Of a stretch of DNA of 64,000 nt, positions 44,929 through 53,037 are shown piece after piece. The DNA lies in the NCBI GenBank assembly GCA_904393835.1, contig CAJFNC010000005.1:1-64000 (forward strand), written 5' to 3'. The notes beneath the pieces are model-generated. The model saw nothing but the letters and a program-made list of their open reading frames with translations, ran no database searches and had not been told where the DNA came from. A program made the translations under genes and the position numbers. How positions within the stretch are numbered: position 1 is the first letter of the stretch; every line of letters starts with the position of its first letter. The stretch is from an uncultured Ruminococcus sp. (lineage in GTDB: Bacteria; Bacillota; Clostridia; Oscillospirales; Acutalibacteraceae).

Positions 44929-45576
44929 TCATATTCTGTTAAAAATGCAGTCGCAAATATCCTCAGGTGAGTTTGCGATTATGAATTTGTCTTTATAAAT
45001 TTTGTTTTTGAGCCCGAAACCGTAGCCGACGCCGAGAAAATCAACGCCTGCGGCGTCCGCGCCCTTTGCGTCATATTCTGAATCGCCTGCCAGCAGAGCG
45101 TCACCGCACATTACGTTTAGTGTGTACAAAACCTTTGTAATAATCATTGCTTTTGTGCACTTTTCAGTCCCGTCCCAACCGCATATAACGTCAAACTTTT
45201 CGCTTAGACCTGCTTTACGCAAAATTTCTTTTGCGTAATCTTCGGCTTTAAGAGTTGCAACTGCGAGCAAATATCCGTTTTCTTTTAGGTTGTCAAGCAT
45301 TTGCTCAACTCCATCATATACCGAAAACAGATTTATACCGATTTCTCCGTATAGTTGTCTGTACTTATCAATCGCTTGATGCAATGTATCTTTATCGTTG
45401 ATTTTGTATAAAGCGCGAAAACCATCGCTTAGAGGACCTCCGATAACGCATTTTTCGTTATCAATCGGATTTTCTTCAAGCTCTAATAAATTCCCTGTTT
45501 CATGGTAGCAGTGCATAATTCCCTGCGATGTGTCAATCAATGTTCCGTCCAAATCAAAAATAATCAGTTTTTTCAC
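44929..45576 (-). CDS. HAD-superfamily phosphatase (phosphoglycolate phosphatase-like)
   Basis: A 215-residue Cof/Gph-type HAD hydrolase. Motif I IFDLDGTLIDT is at residues 5-15, a helical cap follows (about 16-90), motif II is the ATLKAE strand near 107, and motif IV LAGDSEYDAKGA is near 163. The start is GTG with GAGGTG. It follows the glycan cassette by 15 bases on the same strand, so it may be its last gene and dephosphorylate a sugar-acid phosphate; that is inference. Confidence 0.82.
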   Translation of the reverse strand: MKKLIIFDLDGTLIDTSQGIMHCYHETGNLLELEENPIDNEKCVIGGPLSDGFRALYKINDKDTLHQAIDKYRQLYGEIGINLFSVYDGVEQMLDNLKENGYLLAVATLKAEDYAKEILRKAGLSEKFDVICGWDGTEKCTKAMIITKVLYTLNVMCGDALLAGDSEYDAKGADAAGVDFLGVGYGFGLKNKIYKDKFIIANSPEDICDCIFNRI

Positions 45577-45591
45577 GGTATCACCTCACTA

Positions 45592-47169
45592 TCAGTTATT
45601 TGCATCGGCTAACCTTTTAGCTTTTATGTATTCTTTCAGTCTTTGTTCGGTCGCCTGTAAAACACCCTCAAGAACTTTGATTTTTTCAGCCTCATTTTTT
45701 GAAATTGAGTTGATATTTACCTTGACGCCGGTGTATTTAAGCTCTTTTTCGCAGTTAAACTGCTCGGCGTTTTTTATAATATTCTCGTCGTTGCTGTACA
45801 CGTAAATCACTTCCTCATCTACGGCTATGCCGTTTTTATCCGTAAATTTGATAATTACAGGACGTATTTTTCTGAACACATCGGTGTTTTCTCCGTCAAA
45901 AAACAAACATCTGTTGTTCTCATTCAGAAAAATAATTGTACCTTCCGTTTGTAAAAGCCGACCGGTAATGCTTTTGTTAATAATTTCTTCATCGTCAAAA
46001 GCAAGATCCGAAACAACACACAACTTTCCGTTTAAATTGTTTTTGTTTGTAACGTTTACGGTAAAATCAGCTTTTTCGCTCTGAGCAAGCTCCGAAAATA
46101 ACAGTTCGTCGGCACAAACATCAACAGTTTTGCAAATGTTAAGATTTTCAATCAGCTTTATTACCGTAAAATACCTGTGTATATGTTCAAAATCGCTCAT
46201 TATCCTGTTATCAAAGCAAATCATCCTGTCACAGAAATCACCCAGACTCTTAACCGCGGTCGAGTTAGCGGCAATTGCAGTACTCAGCTTTTTGTCTATT
46301 ATGAACGGCAAAAGTTCTGACGGCATTGCAAAAGGCAGCACATCGGCGTCGGTAAAAATATCCTTGTATCTGCCTGCAATATCATCGGGGTGAGGTTTGA
46401 CAATTATATGAGTTGCGTTCAAAAAATAATCCGCAAAAAGTTGATAAATAAGGTGTTGCTTATCAAGAGGCATTATTCCCAGATTTGCCATATGCTGGGT
46501 GAGAATCAAAGACAGCTTTTCATTGCTTTTTATTTTTTCTTTTACTCCGAAGAATGAAAAGACTTTTTTCAGGTCGCTTTCATCAAGTGACATCAAAATC
46601 CCTTTTACCGAAAAATCGGTCATTTTGTCATTCTCATAACCTTTTTTCTGTGCCTTTTTATCGGCTAATATTTCCGATACGTAATCGTTTTCGCCCAGGC
46701 AGCCCAGCTTCTTTACAATTTTATACTGCGTCATATTGCGTTTGAGGTTTGACATCATAAATTCATTGTCGGACAACACTCCGCAGCCCTCTTCAAAGCA
46801 GTGGTATTTAATTTTATTTTTTATAATGTACCAACCAAACGGAAAATGATCGGGGCAGAGGTAGTATTCGTCAATATCCCTCTGTTTAAAAGGCAGAATC
46901 TTTTTCAGTGAGCCGCAGGCTTTTGAAATAACATGGCTTACAGGTACATGATTTTCACCGGATTTCCTGGCTGCGGCGTTGATAGCCGATTCCTCAAGAA
47001 TGACAACATCGTCAAAAATTCCGCTGTCTTTGTACCGCTGTAAAAATGCAACCGAATTTTTGTGAATATCGGAAAGCAGCAAAATTGCCTTTTTATCCCT
47101 GTTTACAGTAATTTTGTGCAAAACACAGCACTGAATGTGGTACGTGGTAAGTGCATAGTATAAAATCAT
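45592..47169 (-). CDS. Sialyltransferase-like glycosyltransferase (GT52-type), copy 1
   Basis: A 525-residue protein with the short motifs of bacterial GT-B sialyltransferases: an acidic EEG at 126-128 (CFEEGCGVL), KPHP at 258-261, then MPSELLPF and NSTAVKSL. It starts MILYYALTTYHIQCCVLHK, the same opening as its paralogue at 51520-53037. The C-terminal third (about 370-525) is extra and unrecognised. The likely donor is a CMP-linked acidic sugar, which agrees with the CMP-sugar synthetase gene in the same operon; the acceptor is unknown. GTGAG lies upstream of the ATG. Confidence 0.6.
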   Translation of the reverse strand: MILYYALTTYHIQCCVLHKITVNRDKKAILLLSDIHKNSVAFLQRYKDSGIFDDVVILEESAINAAARKSGENHVPVSHVISKACGSLKKILPFKQRDIDEYYLCPDHFPFGWYIIKNKIKYHCFEEGCGVLSDNEFMMSNLKRNMTQYKIVKKLGCLGENDYVSEILADKKAQKKGYENDKMTDFSVKGILMSLDESDLKKVFSFFGVKEKIKSNEKLSLILTQHMANLGIMPLDKQHLIYQLFADYFLNATHIIVKPHPDDIAGRYKDIFTDADVLPFAMPSELLPFIIDKKLSTAIAANSTAVKSLGDFCDRMICFDNRIMSDFEHIHRYFTVIKLIENLNICKTVDVCADELLFSELAQSEKADFTVNVTNKNNLNGKLCVVSDLAFDDEEIINKSITGRLLQTEGTIIFLNENNRCLFFDGENTDVFRKIRPVIIKFTDKNGIAVDEEVIYVYSNDENIIKNAEQFNCEKELKYTGVKVNINSISKNEAEKIKVLEGVLQATEQRLKEYIKAKRLADANN

Positions 47170-47176
47170 ATTTATC

Positions 47177-49258
47177 TCACTTTACAAATTCATTTTCAAT
47201 TAAAGTTTTAAGTGTGCCCATTTCATAAGATGCAGAACCGACGGCTCTGTTAACGGGATAGTCGCCGAACAGATTTTTAAAATAATCCGGTTGAGAAATA
47301 ACCATACGGCAAACGGCATATGCGTCACAGCCGGGAATATTGTTCATATACGGATAATTTTTAAAATGCTCTGTGTAGTCCCTTACAAAATCTTTTGCGC
47401 CCTGCTGAATTTGTTCTATCATTTCATATCCTTCAACCTCGGGGCAGTCAAAGGAGTAAGTAACTTCTCCGTTTTCGTCAAAATCAAATCCGATAAATGA
47501 AGGGCAGGGAGCGCTCAGCATAATTTCGGTAAAAGCGCCGTACATCTGCTTTACGTTGTGGTCACGCCGTATTTCTCTGTTTACTCGCTGAGAAAACATA
47601 TATGAGTCAATTACGTTGTTTGCAAACTGCGGTTCAATAATATCCATATCGTGCAAATACGTAGAACCGGCAACAAGACCGTAAGTTTTGCAACCCAGCT
47701 TCCACTCGTCCTCAATCAAATATCTCAGAGCCGAAAAACCGCTGGCAGCCCAGCCTATATCGACAATGCAGGCGCTTGTGCAGCCGCCGAGCTTTTCCCG
47801 GTAATACTGCTTTGCGGCCATATTGCTCTGCTTAAAACAATCGCTTATAATCTGTTTGTTGTCAAGAAATACCTTTACAATATCTTCATAATTGTCGCTT
47901 GTTAAAATCACATCGCCCTCAAATCCCGCTTTTTCGAGCGGTGTTATCATCTGAGGAATATCCATAGCTTTCAGTATTTTTTCAATACTCATCTTTCGTG
48001 GTATTTTGTATTTTATGTAACGCAGCAAAAGCTCGTTGTGAAAGCGGTTTACCGTCAGCTTTGTTGCAGCCGAGCGTGACCAGTAAACATATTCCGTTTT
48101 GTCCTCTGGAAAAAGTTTATCGTAAACGGCTTTTAAGATGTGACCGTCACGTGACAAAAACAAAATTTTTTGTAGATTGTTGTTGTGCGTATAATTGTGA
48201 ATGTAGTTGCAGTATCCGAGTACAAGCAAACCCGCATAGGTGTAACCGAACTCATAAAATTGAGAAAATTGCTCAAATCCGCTCTGCAGCTTTGCGTTTA
48301 CAATGCCCCTGTAAGCTGAGCCGACAAGAGAAGTCATATCGAAAGCGCGGTGGCAGTTTCCTCTTGCGTTAACATTTTTATAGAATACCGTATCGATACC
48401 GGACTTTCTTGCCGAACGGTTGTCCGAAACTGCGTTGTCGCCTATATGAATGTACTTCAAATCCTCGCCATACATTTCTTTAACTTTTTCATACAATTTT
48501 GTGCTTCTTTTTGAAACGCCGTAATCGTTTGACACAATAATATCGTCAAATTTGTCGTAGCCGCATTTCTTGAGCATCTTCTTAATTACATCGCTCGGCA
48601 GGTACATATCAGACACTGCAATAATCTTTTTGTTAAGATTAACAGCCTCAAGATATACCTGTTTCATATACGGATTGGCGAATGCCAGGTCAAGCTCTGT
48701 TTCAATCTCATACTGCATTGCCTGCTCAATGTCAAGAGAGACATAGCGCTGAAGTTTTTCGTAAATATCACGCAAGGTTACTTCGTATGTACCGTTTTTT
48801 TCAAAAGCCTCCTGCCTAGCAAGTTTTTCGGCAAGAATGCGGTAACGTTTAAACCCGGGGCATTTGTTTTTTTCGCCGAGCAAAAAGAAGACGGATTTCG
48901 GGTCGTCAAAAGGTCTTAAAATAAGCGTGTCAAAAATGTCAAAGGATATGACGTCGTGTACCAAAAATTTTTTTGAAAGGAAAGTATATGACGGACGCTT
49001 TGCAAACGACGACTCGGGAGCAGTTTTGCACGGCGTAATGGAGTATTTTTTTCTTTCGTAAACATACGTTTTTGTACTGCCTTTGCCGTTTAAAAAATCG
49101 GCGAACAACAGAGTAGACAAATACAGTCCTTTGCGAAATAAGCTTTTTTCGCAGTCGCCGTATTTATAATAGCCCTCAAGTATAAACCTGTTTTTCATCA
49201 GCAGTTTTAATTTTACTTTTTTAAGCTTCCTTTTTATTTTTCGTTTTGTATTTCTCAA
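47177..49258 (-). CDS. HAD-like hydrolase of the COG5610 type, glycan-cluster protein
   Basis: A 693-residue protein. After a very basic N-terminus (residues 1-20) and a linker, a HAD phosphatase-type domain occupies about 100-300: motif I SFDIFDTL with Asp107 and Asp110, motif II AVSDMY (Asp217), motif III Lys near 250-254, motif IV HIGDNAVSDN (Asp274, Asp279). Residues 300-693 are a second conserved region seen in surface-polysaccharide cluster proteins (ILFLSRDGHIL, VDIGWAASGFS). The start is TTG at 49258 behind AAAGGAG; an ATG at 49198 is an alternative. Substrate unknown. Confidence 0.65.
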   Translation of the reverse strand: MRNTKRKIKRKLKKVKLKLLMKNRFILEGYYKYGDCEKSLFRKGLYLSTLLFADFLNGKGSTKTYVYERKKYSITPCKTAPESSFAKRPSYTFLSKKFLVHDVISFDIFDTLILRPFDDPKSVFFLLGEKNKCPGFKRYRILAEKLARQEAFEKNGTYEVTLRDIYEKLQRYVSLDIEQAMQYEIETELDLAFANPYMKQVYLEAVNLNKKIIAVSDMYLPSDVIKKMLKKCGYDKFDDIIVSNDYGVSKRSTKLYEKVKEMYGEDLKYIHIGDNAVSDNRSARKSGIDTVFYKNVNARGNCHRAFDMTSLVGSAYRGIVNAKLQSGFEQFSQFYEFGYTYAGLLVLGYCNYIHNYTHNNNLQKILFLSRDGHILKAVYDKLFPEDKTEYVYWSRSAATKLTVNRFHNELLLRYIKYKIPRKMSIEKILKAMDIPQMITPLEKAGFEGDVILTSDNYEDIVKVFLDNKQIISDCFKQSNMAAKQYYREKLGGCTSACIVDIGWAASGFSALRYLIEDEWKLGCKTYGLVAGSTYLHDMDIIEPQFANNVIDSYMFSQRVNREIRRDHNVKQMYGAFTEIMLSAPCPSFIGFDFDENGEVTYSFDCPEVEGYEMIEQIQQGAKDFVRDYTEHFKNYPYMNNIPGCDAYAVCRMVISQPDYFKNLFGDYPVNRAVGSASYEMGTLKTLIENEFVK

Positions 49259-49260
49259 AA

Positions 49261-50865
49261 TTACTTACTGCTCCTTTTTTTCGGGTCGTAAATCGACGAA
49301 GTAATAAATTTTAATTTCATTTTTTGAGAAAGCTTTTCAATCTCATCTTTTATCGCAAGATTTTTCTCCTGCAAAAGTACGGGATCAAATGCGCTGCAGT
49401 AGCTTTCGTTGTAGTAGTTGTTCAGCGGATTTTTTGAAAATCCGTCAAAGCCCGCCAGCAAAACATTTTTTACGGATACCTTTTTCAAAAGTTTTAACAG
49501 CATAACTCCCGAACTGTCTGAGGCGTCGCTTGTGGCGTTTGCAAGCTCAGAATAATTTACTTTTACAGCCTTTTTCGGTAAATCTGTTATGTTTGAGGTG
49601 AATATCGTCTTTTTTAAGTCGAGCTTGCCCTCAAGTCCTTTGTATCTCAAAGAATTACCCACAAAAACCAAATTTGGCTGTGCAAATTCGGGAATAAAGT
49701 TAACCGAAATTATATACGGTTTTTTCTTTTCAATCTGATTTAAAATTTTATCCTTTTTAGACTTGGCGCTTGCGCCGGGACAAATTACCAATACCGTTTT
49801 TCCGTCAAGCTTTTTCCTGAGTTTTCCGATAGTTTCCAAATCGTCCACTGCATTGCTTTGATAGCTCTGATAAATTTTTTCAATAAGCGGCTTATTAAAA
49901 AATCTTTTTTCTTCTTTCGGCAGCTGTTGCAAAATACTTCCGATTGCAGCCATTGAAAGAGAGTGCTTTGAAATAAGATAAGCCGCATAGTTCGGGTGAC
50001 AATTGTTGGCTGCCGACAAAAAGTAAGCTGATGAATATCCCCAAGGACTTGTAAAGGAAATGGGAACCAAATATTGGTCAACAATTTCAAGTACAGGCAA
50101 GACGTCGTATTTTGCGCTGTGCATTTTGTTCATATAATTCATAAACAACTCCGAACACAGGTTACCTGCGCCTCGTCCCATACCGTTTGCGCTGCAGTCG
50201 ATTATTATCTCACGGTCGGTTTTATATTCTGCAAGCGACTGAGCGTTTGAAAACGCAAGCTGAAAATTGTTGTGAGAATGGTATCCGAGGCAGATATCCT
50301 TTTTCAGGTTGTTGTCAACAAGATACACCTGACGAGTCAGATCTTTCTGATACATCACTCCCAGCGTGTCAACTATGTAGAATGCGTATGGCTCAAGGCT
50401 GTTTATGCGTTCAAGCAATTCAAGAAATTGTTTGTCTGTATAGTTCGTAGTTCCGACAGGCTGCATAAACAGCTTGTAGCCTTTATCTTTAATAATTTTG
50501 CCCCACTCAAAAGCCTTGTCAATTTCCTTTTGGTGGAAGGTTAGTCTGATTCCGTCAACGACGCTTGCGCTTTTGTCTGACAAAAGTCTTGGATCAATTT
50601 CACGTTCGCCCATGGCAATCATTGCAACATACATTGTGTCGCCGTCAACGCTTTTGTCGATGAGGCTGTCGATTTTTTCAACGGAATTAAACAGCGTGCA
50701 GTTTTCGTCATACGGCTTGTTGGTCAAAAAACCGCATTCAATAATATCGGTATTGGACTTAGCCAAATTAAACAGAATATGTTTAATCGCTTTTTTGCCG
50801 AATTTCCATTCATTTACATATCCGCCGTCACGCAAGGTGCAGTCGAGTATTTTAACATTATTCAT
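49261..50865 (-). CDS. DRE-TIM aldolase fused to an unknown Rossmann-like domain
   Basis: A 534-residue protein. Residues 1-280 are an HMGL/4-hydroxy-2-oxovalerate aldolase-like TIM barrel: LDCTLRDGGYVNEWKFG near residue 6 gives the catalytic Arg/metal Asp, and GYHSHNNFQLAFSNA near 194 gives the HxH metal ligands. Residues about 335-534 (VLVICPGASAKS, PYIISVNFIPE, LLAGFDGFS) form a second domain I cannot name. Aldolases of this group join or split 2-oxo acids, so it could make the carbon skeleton of the activated sugar. The stop of the cytidylyltransferase gene overlaps its ATG (TAATG); a TTG two codons earlier is less likely. Confidence 0.7.
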   Translation of the reverse strand: MNNVKILDCTLRDGGYVNEWKFGKKAIKHILFNLAKSNTDIIECGFLTNKPYDENCTLFNSVEKIDSLIDKSVDGDTMYVAMIAMGEREIDPRLLSDKSASVVDGIRLTFHQKEIDKAFEWGKIIKDKGYKLFMQPVGTTNYTDKQFLELLERINSLEPYAFYIVDTLGVMYQKDLTRQVYLVDNNLKKDICLGYHSHNNFQLAFSNAQSLAEYKTDREIIIDCSANGMGRGAGNLCSELFMNYMNKMHSAKYDVLPVLEIVDQYLVPISFTSPWGYSSAYFLSAANNCHPNYAAYLISKHSLSMAAIGSILQQLPKEEKRFFNKPLIEKIYQSYQSNAVDDLETIGKLRKKLDGKTVLVICPGASAKSKKDKILNQIEKKKPYIISVNFIPEFAQPNLVFVGNSLRYKGLEGKLDLKKTIFTSNITDLPKKAVKVNYSELANATSDASDSSGVMLLKLLKKVSVKNVLLAGFDGFSKNPLNNYYNESYCSAFDPVLLQEKNLAIKDEIEKLSQKMKLKFITSSIYDPKKRSSK

Positions 50866-51527
50866 TAACAATCTTCCTTCTTTATATATCTGTCAAACAC
50901 AACCTGAGCCAAGTCGAAATCAATCGGGTTGTTGATATCGACTGCTTCGGTAAAATCAACTTCAATAGGGCAGGGGCGGTCGCCGATTCTCCTGCCGTCG
51001 CTTATGAGCTGCTTTGTAAACACATACAGTCCCGTGGTTTCTGCGTAAAATCCCTTTATATCCTGAGTGCGCGGAATTTTTCCGGTGTCGTAGCAAGCCT
51101 TGCCGTCAATCCATAAAAATTCCTCAACGGGTTTTACCGTAAATGCAGAATCGTATTCGCCGCTTGCGACAGCCTTGATTGCTTTTTCAATCGTCTCGCT
51201 CTTTATAAACGGCGCGGTGGCATGAGCCAGCACATAAATTTCAGCGTCAACTTCGTTGGCAAATGATTTAAGCACGTCGATAATCATTGTTGAACTTTTA
51301 TCAAGCTCCTCGCTTCTTCTTAAAAATTCAACGTTTTCGGGCAGATACTCTTTGACGCTGTCGTTGCTGCAATAGACATACCTTTCGTCAATACCTGCGC
51401 ACTCAGAAATTGATGACAAAATGTAGGTCAAAAGCGGTTTGCCGCCCTTGAAAGCCTTGGTGTTTTTGCCGGGCAATCTCTCGTTGTTCAGTTTAAGCGG
51501 TATAAAAGCCGCAATCTTTTTACTCAT
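50865..51527 (-). CDS. Acylneuraminate cytidylyltransferase-family (CMP-sugar synthetase) protein
   Basis: A 220-residue GT-A-fold nucleotidyltransferase. The N-terminal loop AFIPLKLNNERLPGKNTKAF is the CTP-binding signature of the NeuA/KdsB group, with LAHATAPF near residue 101 as the Q-x-T-x-P-type segment and a C-terminal VDFTEAVDINNPIDFDLAQ typical of NeuA-like enzymes. It should activate a 2-keto sugar acid as the CMP derivative. No NeuB synthase is nearby, so the sugar is probably not ordinary sialic acid made by the usual route. It overlaps both neighbours. Confidence 0.82.
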   Translation of the reverse strand: MSKKIAAFIPLKLNNERLPGKNTKAFKGGKPLLTYILSSISECAGIDERYVYCSNDSVKEYLPENVEFLRRSEELDKSSTMIIDVLKSFANEVDAEIYVLAHATAPFIKSETIEKAIKAVASGEYDSAFTVKPVEEFLWIDGKACYDTGKIPRTQDIKGFYAETTGLYVFTKQLISDGRRIGDRPCPIEVDFTEAVDINNPIDFDLAQVVFDRYIKKEDC

Positions 51528-53037
51528 TTTCCTTTTCCTCCCAAATTAAATCACGTCTGAGTTTAGCTTCAAGACGCTGAAAATCGTTTTTATCGGCTTT
51601 TCTGCAGGTCACCTTTACATCGGCTTTTGAATATTTCAGATTTCTTTCAAATTTTAAATCGGCAAGCTTTTCAAGCTTGTGAATATCAGAGCCGTAGGCG
51701 TAAATTTCAGTGTTTTTTTCGCTTACAAGACTTTTTTTCAGCGGAATAAACTTTGCCGTAATAATAATAAAATTATTGTTTTTTACCCTTGGATTAAAGT
51801 TTATTACCTGCCCCGAATTTAAGCAGAAATTTATTTTGCCTCTTTTAAAATTTTGACTGTACTCATACTTGTTGCCTCCGTCAATAAGATAATCGTTGCC
51901 GTTACATACAATTCCTGCATTATTAAGAAAGCAGCGTATCTGCTGAATATTTATGTTGGAAAAATTAACGCTTTGATAAATTCCAAGTTCCTTTAAAATC
52001 TCCGTAAGTACATACATATCGTCAATTGTTTCATGGTTTGTTTCAATTTCCGTTGTGAAATAGTAAGCATGGTTGCAAAAACTTGAAACTCCGCGAACAG
52101 AAGTTGAACTCGCTGTCAGAGCAACGTCAATGTTTCCCTCAACGGTAAACGGCAAAAGCTCCGACGGAAACTCGCGTTTGAGCAATACAGCGTCGGGAAA
52201 AATTCTCGAATAATTTTGCCATCTGTCTTTTGGGTGAGGTTTGATTACCAGCTTACAGTCGGGACAAATGTAATCCACCAGTAAAGTAGATATAAGTTCC
52301 TGTAAGTCGGGGTCTTTTACCTTCAATGTATTCAAGTCCTGAGTCAAAAAAAGACATATTTTACGGTTGCTTTTGATAACTTCGTGTTTGCCGCCGAAAA
52401 AGTCAAGCAGAACGGGAACTTTATTCGGGATAACATTTTTTAAAGTATCGTAAATTGAAAAATCAACCGCTTTTTCATCGTGAAAACCGGGAGCCTGATT
52501 TTTTAAATCGCAAAGCTTTTCTGCTACAAATTCATTTCTGCCCGCACATCCGAGATAATTACTTATTATATGATTGGTTAGGTTATTGCTCTTTGTAATC
52601 GAAAGATACCGTCCTTCCTCAGACAACATTCCGCTTGCATCTTCCATATAGTTGTAATTAATTTTATTCTTAATAAGAAAAATGCCGCAGGAGTGTTGAT
52701 CCGACGCCACATATATTTTTCTGTATTTTTTAATATCGTCGTCAAACCATTTTTCAAAAGCGGAAGATATATTGTCTATAACCTTTTCAATGTCTTTTGT
52801 GCTGCTGCTTTCGTCAAGGGCAATACCTTTTTTAAGCTTGATTTTTTGTTCCGGAACATATCTGACAGATGAAAAAAATCCGAATTTACACAGCCGATCA
52901 TAAAATTCTTTTTGCTTGTTTAGCGGTTTAATATACTCAAGCAAAAGCAAATCCGCGTGTTCATCAGCATGGTATGCAAGTCGGTGAACTATACAGCACA
53001 ACAGATGATACATAGTTGATGCGTGATAAAGTATCAA
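51520..53037 (-). CDS. Sialyltransferase-like glycosyltransferase (GT52-type), copy 2
   Basis: A 505-residue paralogue of the protein at 45592-47169, with the same MILY-opening, a KPHP motif at 266-269 and EFPSELLPF and TASSTSVRG motifs. The acidic motif reads MEDASG at 131-136, so the final Gly of the usual D/E-D/E-G is replaced by Ala. The start is TTG at 53037 with AAGGAGG seven bases upstream and overlaps the stop of the preceding gene. Two such transferases suggest two linkages or an alternating chain. Confidence 0.6.
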   Translation of the reverse strand: MILYHASTMYHLLCCIVHRLAYHADEHADLLLLEYIKPLNKQKEFYDRLCKFGFFSSVRYVPEQKIKLKKGIALDESSSTKDIEKVIDNISSAFEKWFDDDIKKYRKIYVASDQHSCGIFLIKNKINYNYMEDASGMLSEEGRYLSITKSNNLTNHIISNYLGCAGRNEFVAEKLCDLKNQAPGFHDEKAVDFSIYDTLKNVIPNKVPVLLDFFGGKHEVIKSNRKICLFLTQDLNTLKVKDPDLQELISTLLVDYICPDCKLVIKPHPKDRWQNYSRIFPDAVLLKREFPSELLPFTVEGNIDVALTASSTSVRGVSSFCNHAYYFTTEIETNHETIDDMYVLTEILKELGIYQSVNFSNINIQQIRCFLNNAGIVCNGNDYLIDGGNKYEYSQNFKRGKINFCLNSGQVINFNPRVKNNNFIIITAKFIPLKKSLVSEKNTEIYAYGSDIHKLEKLADLKFERNLKYSKADVKVTCRKADKNDFQRLEAKLRRDLIWEEKENE

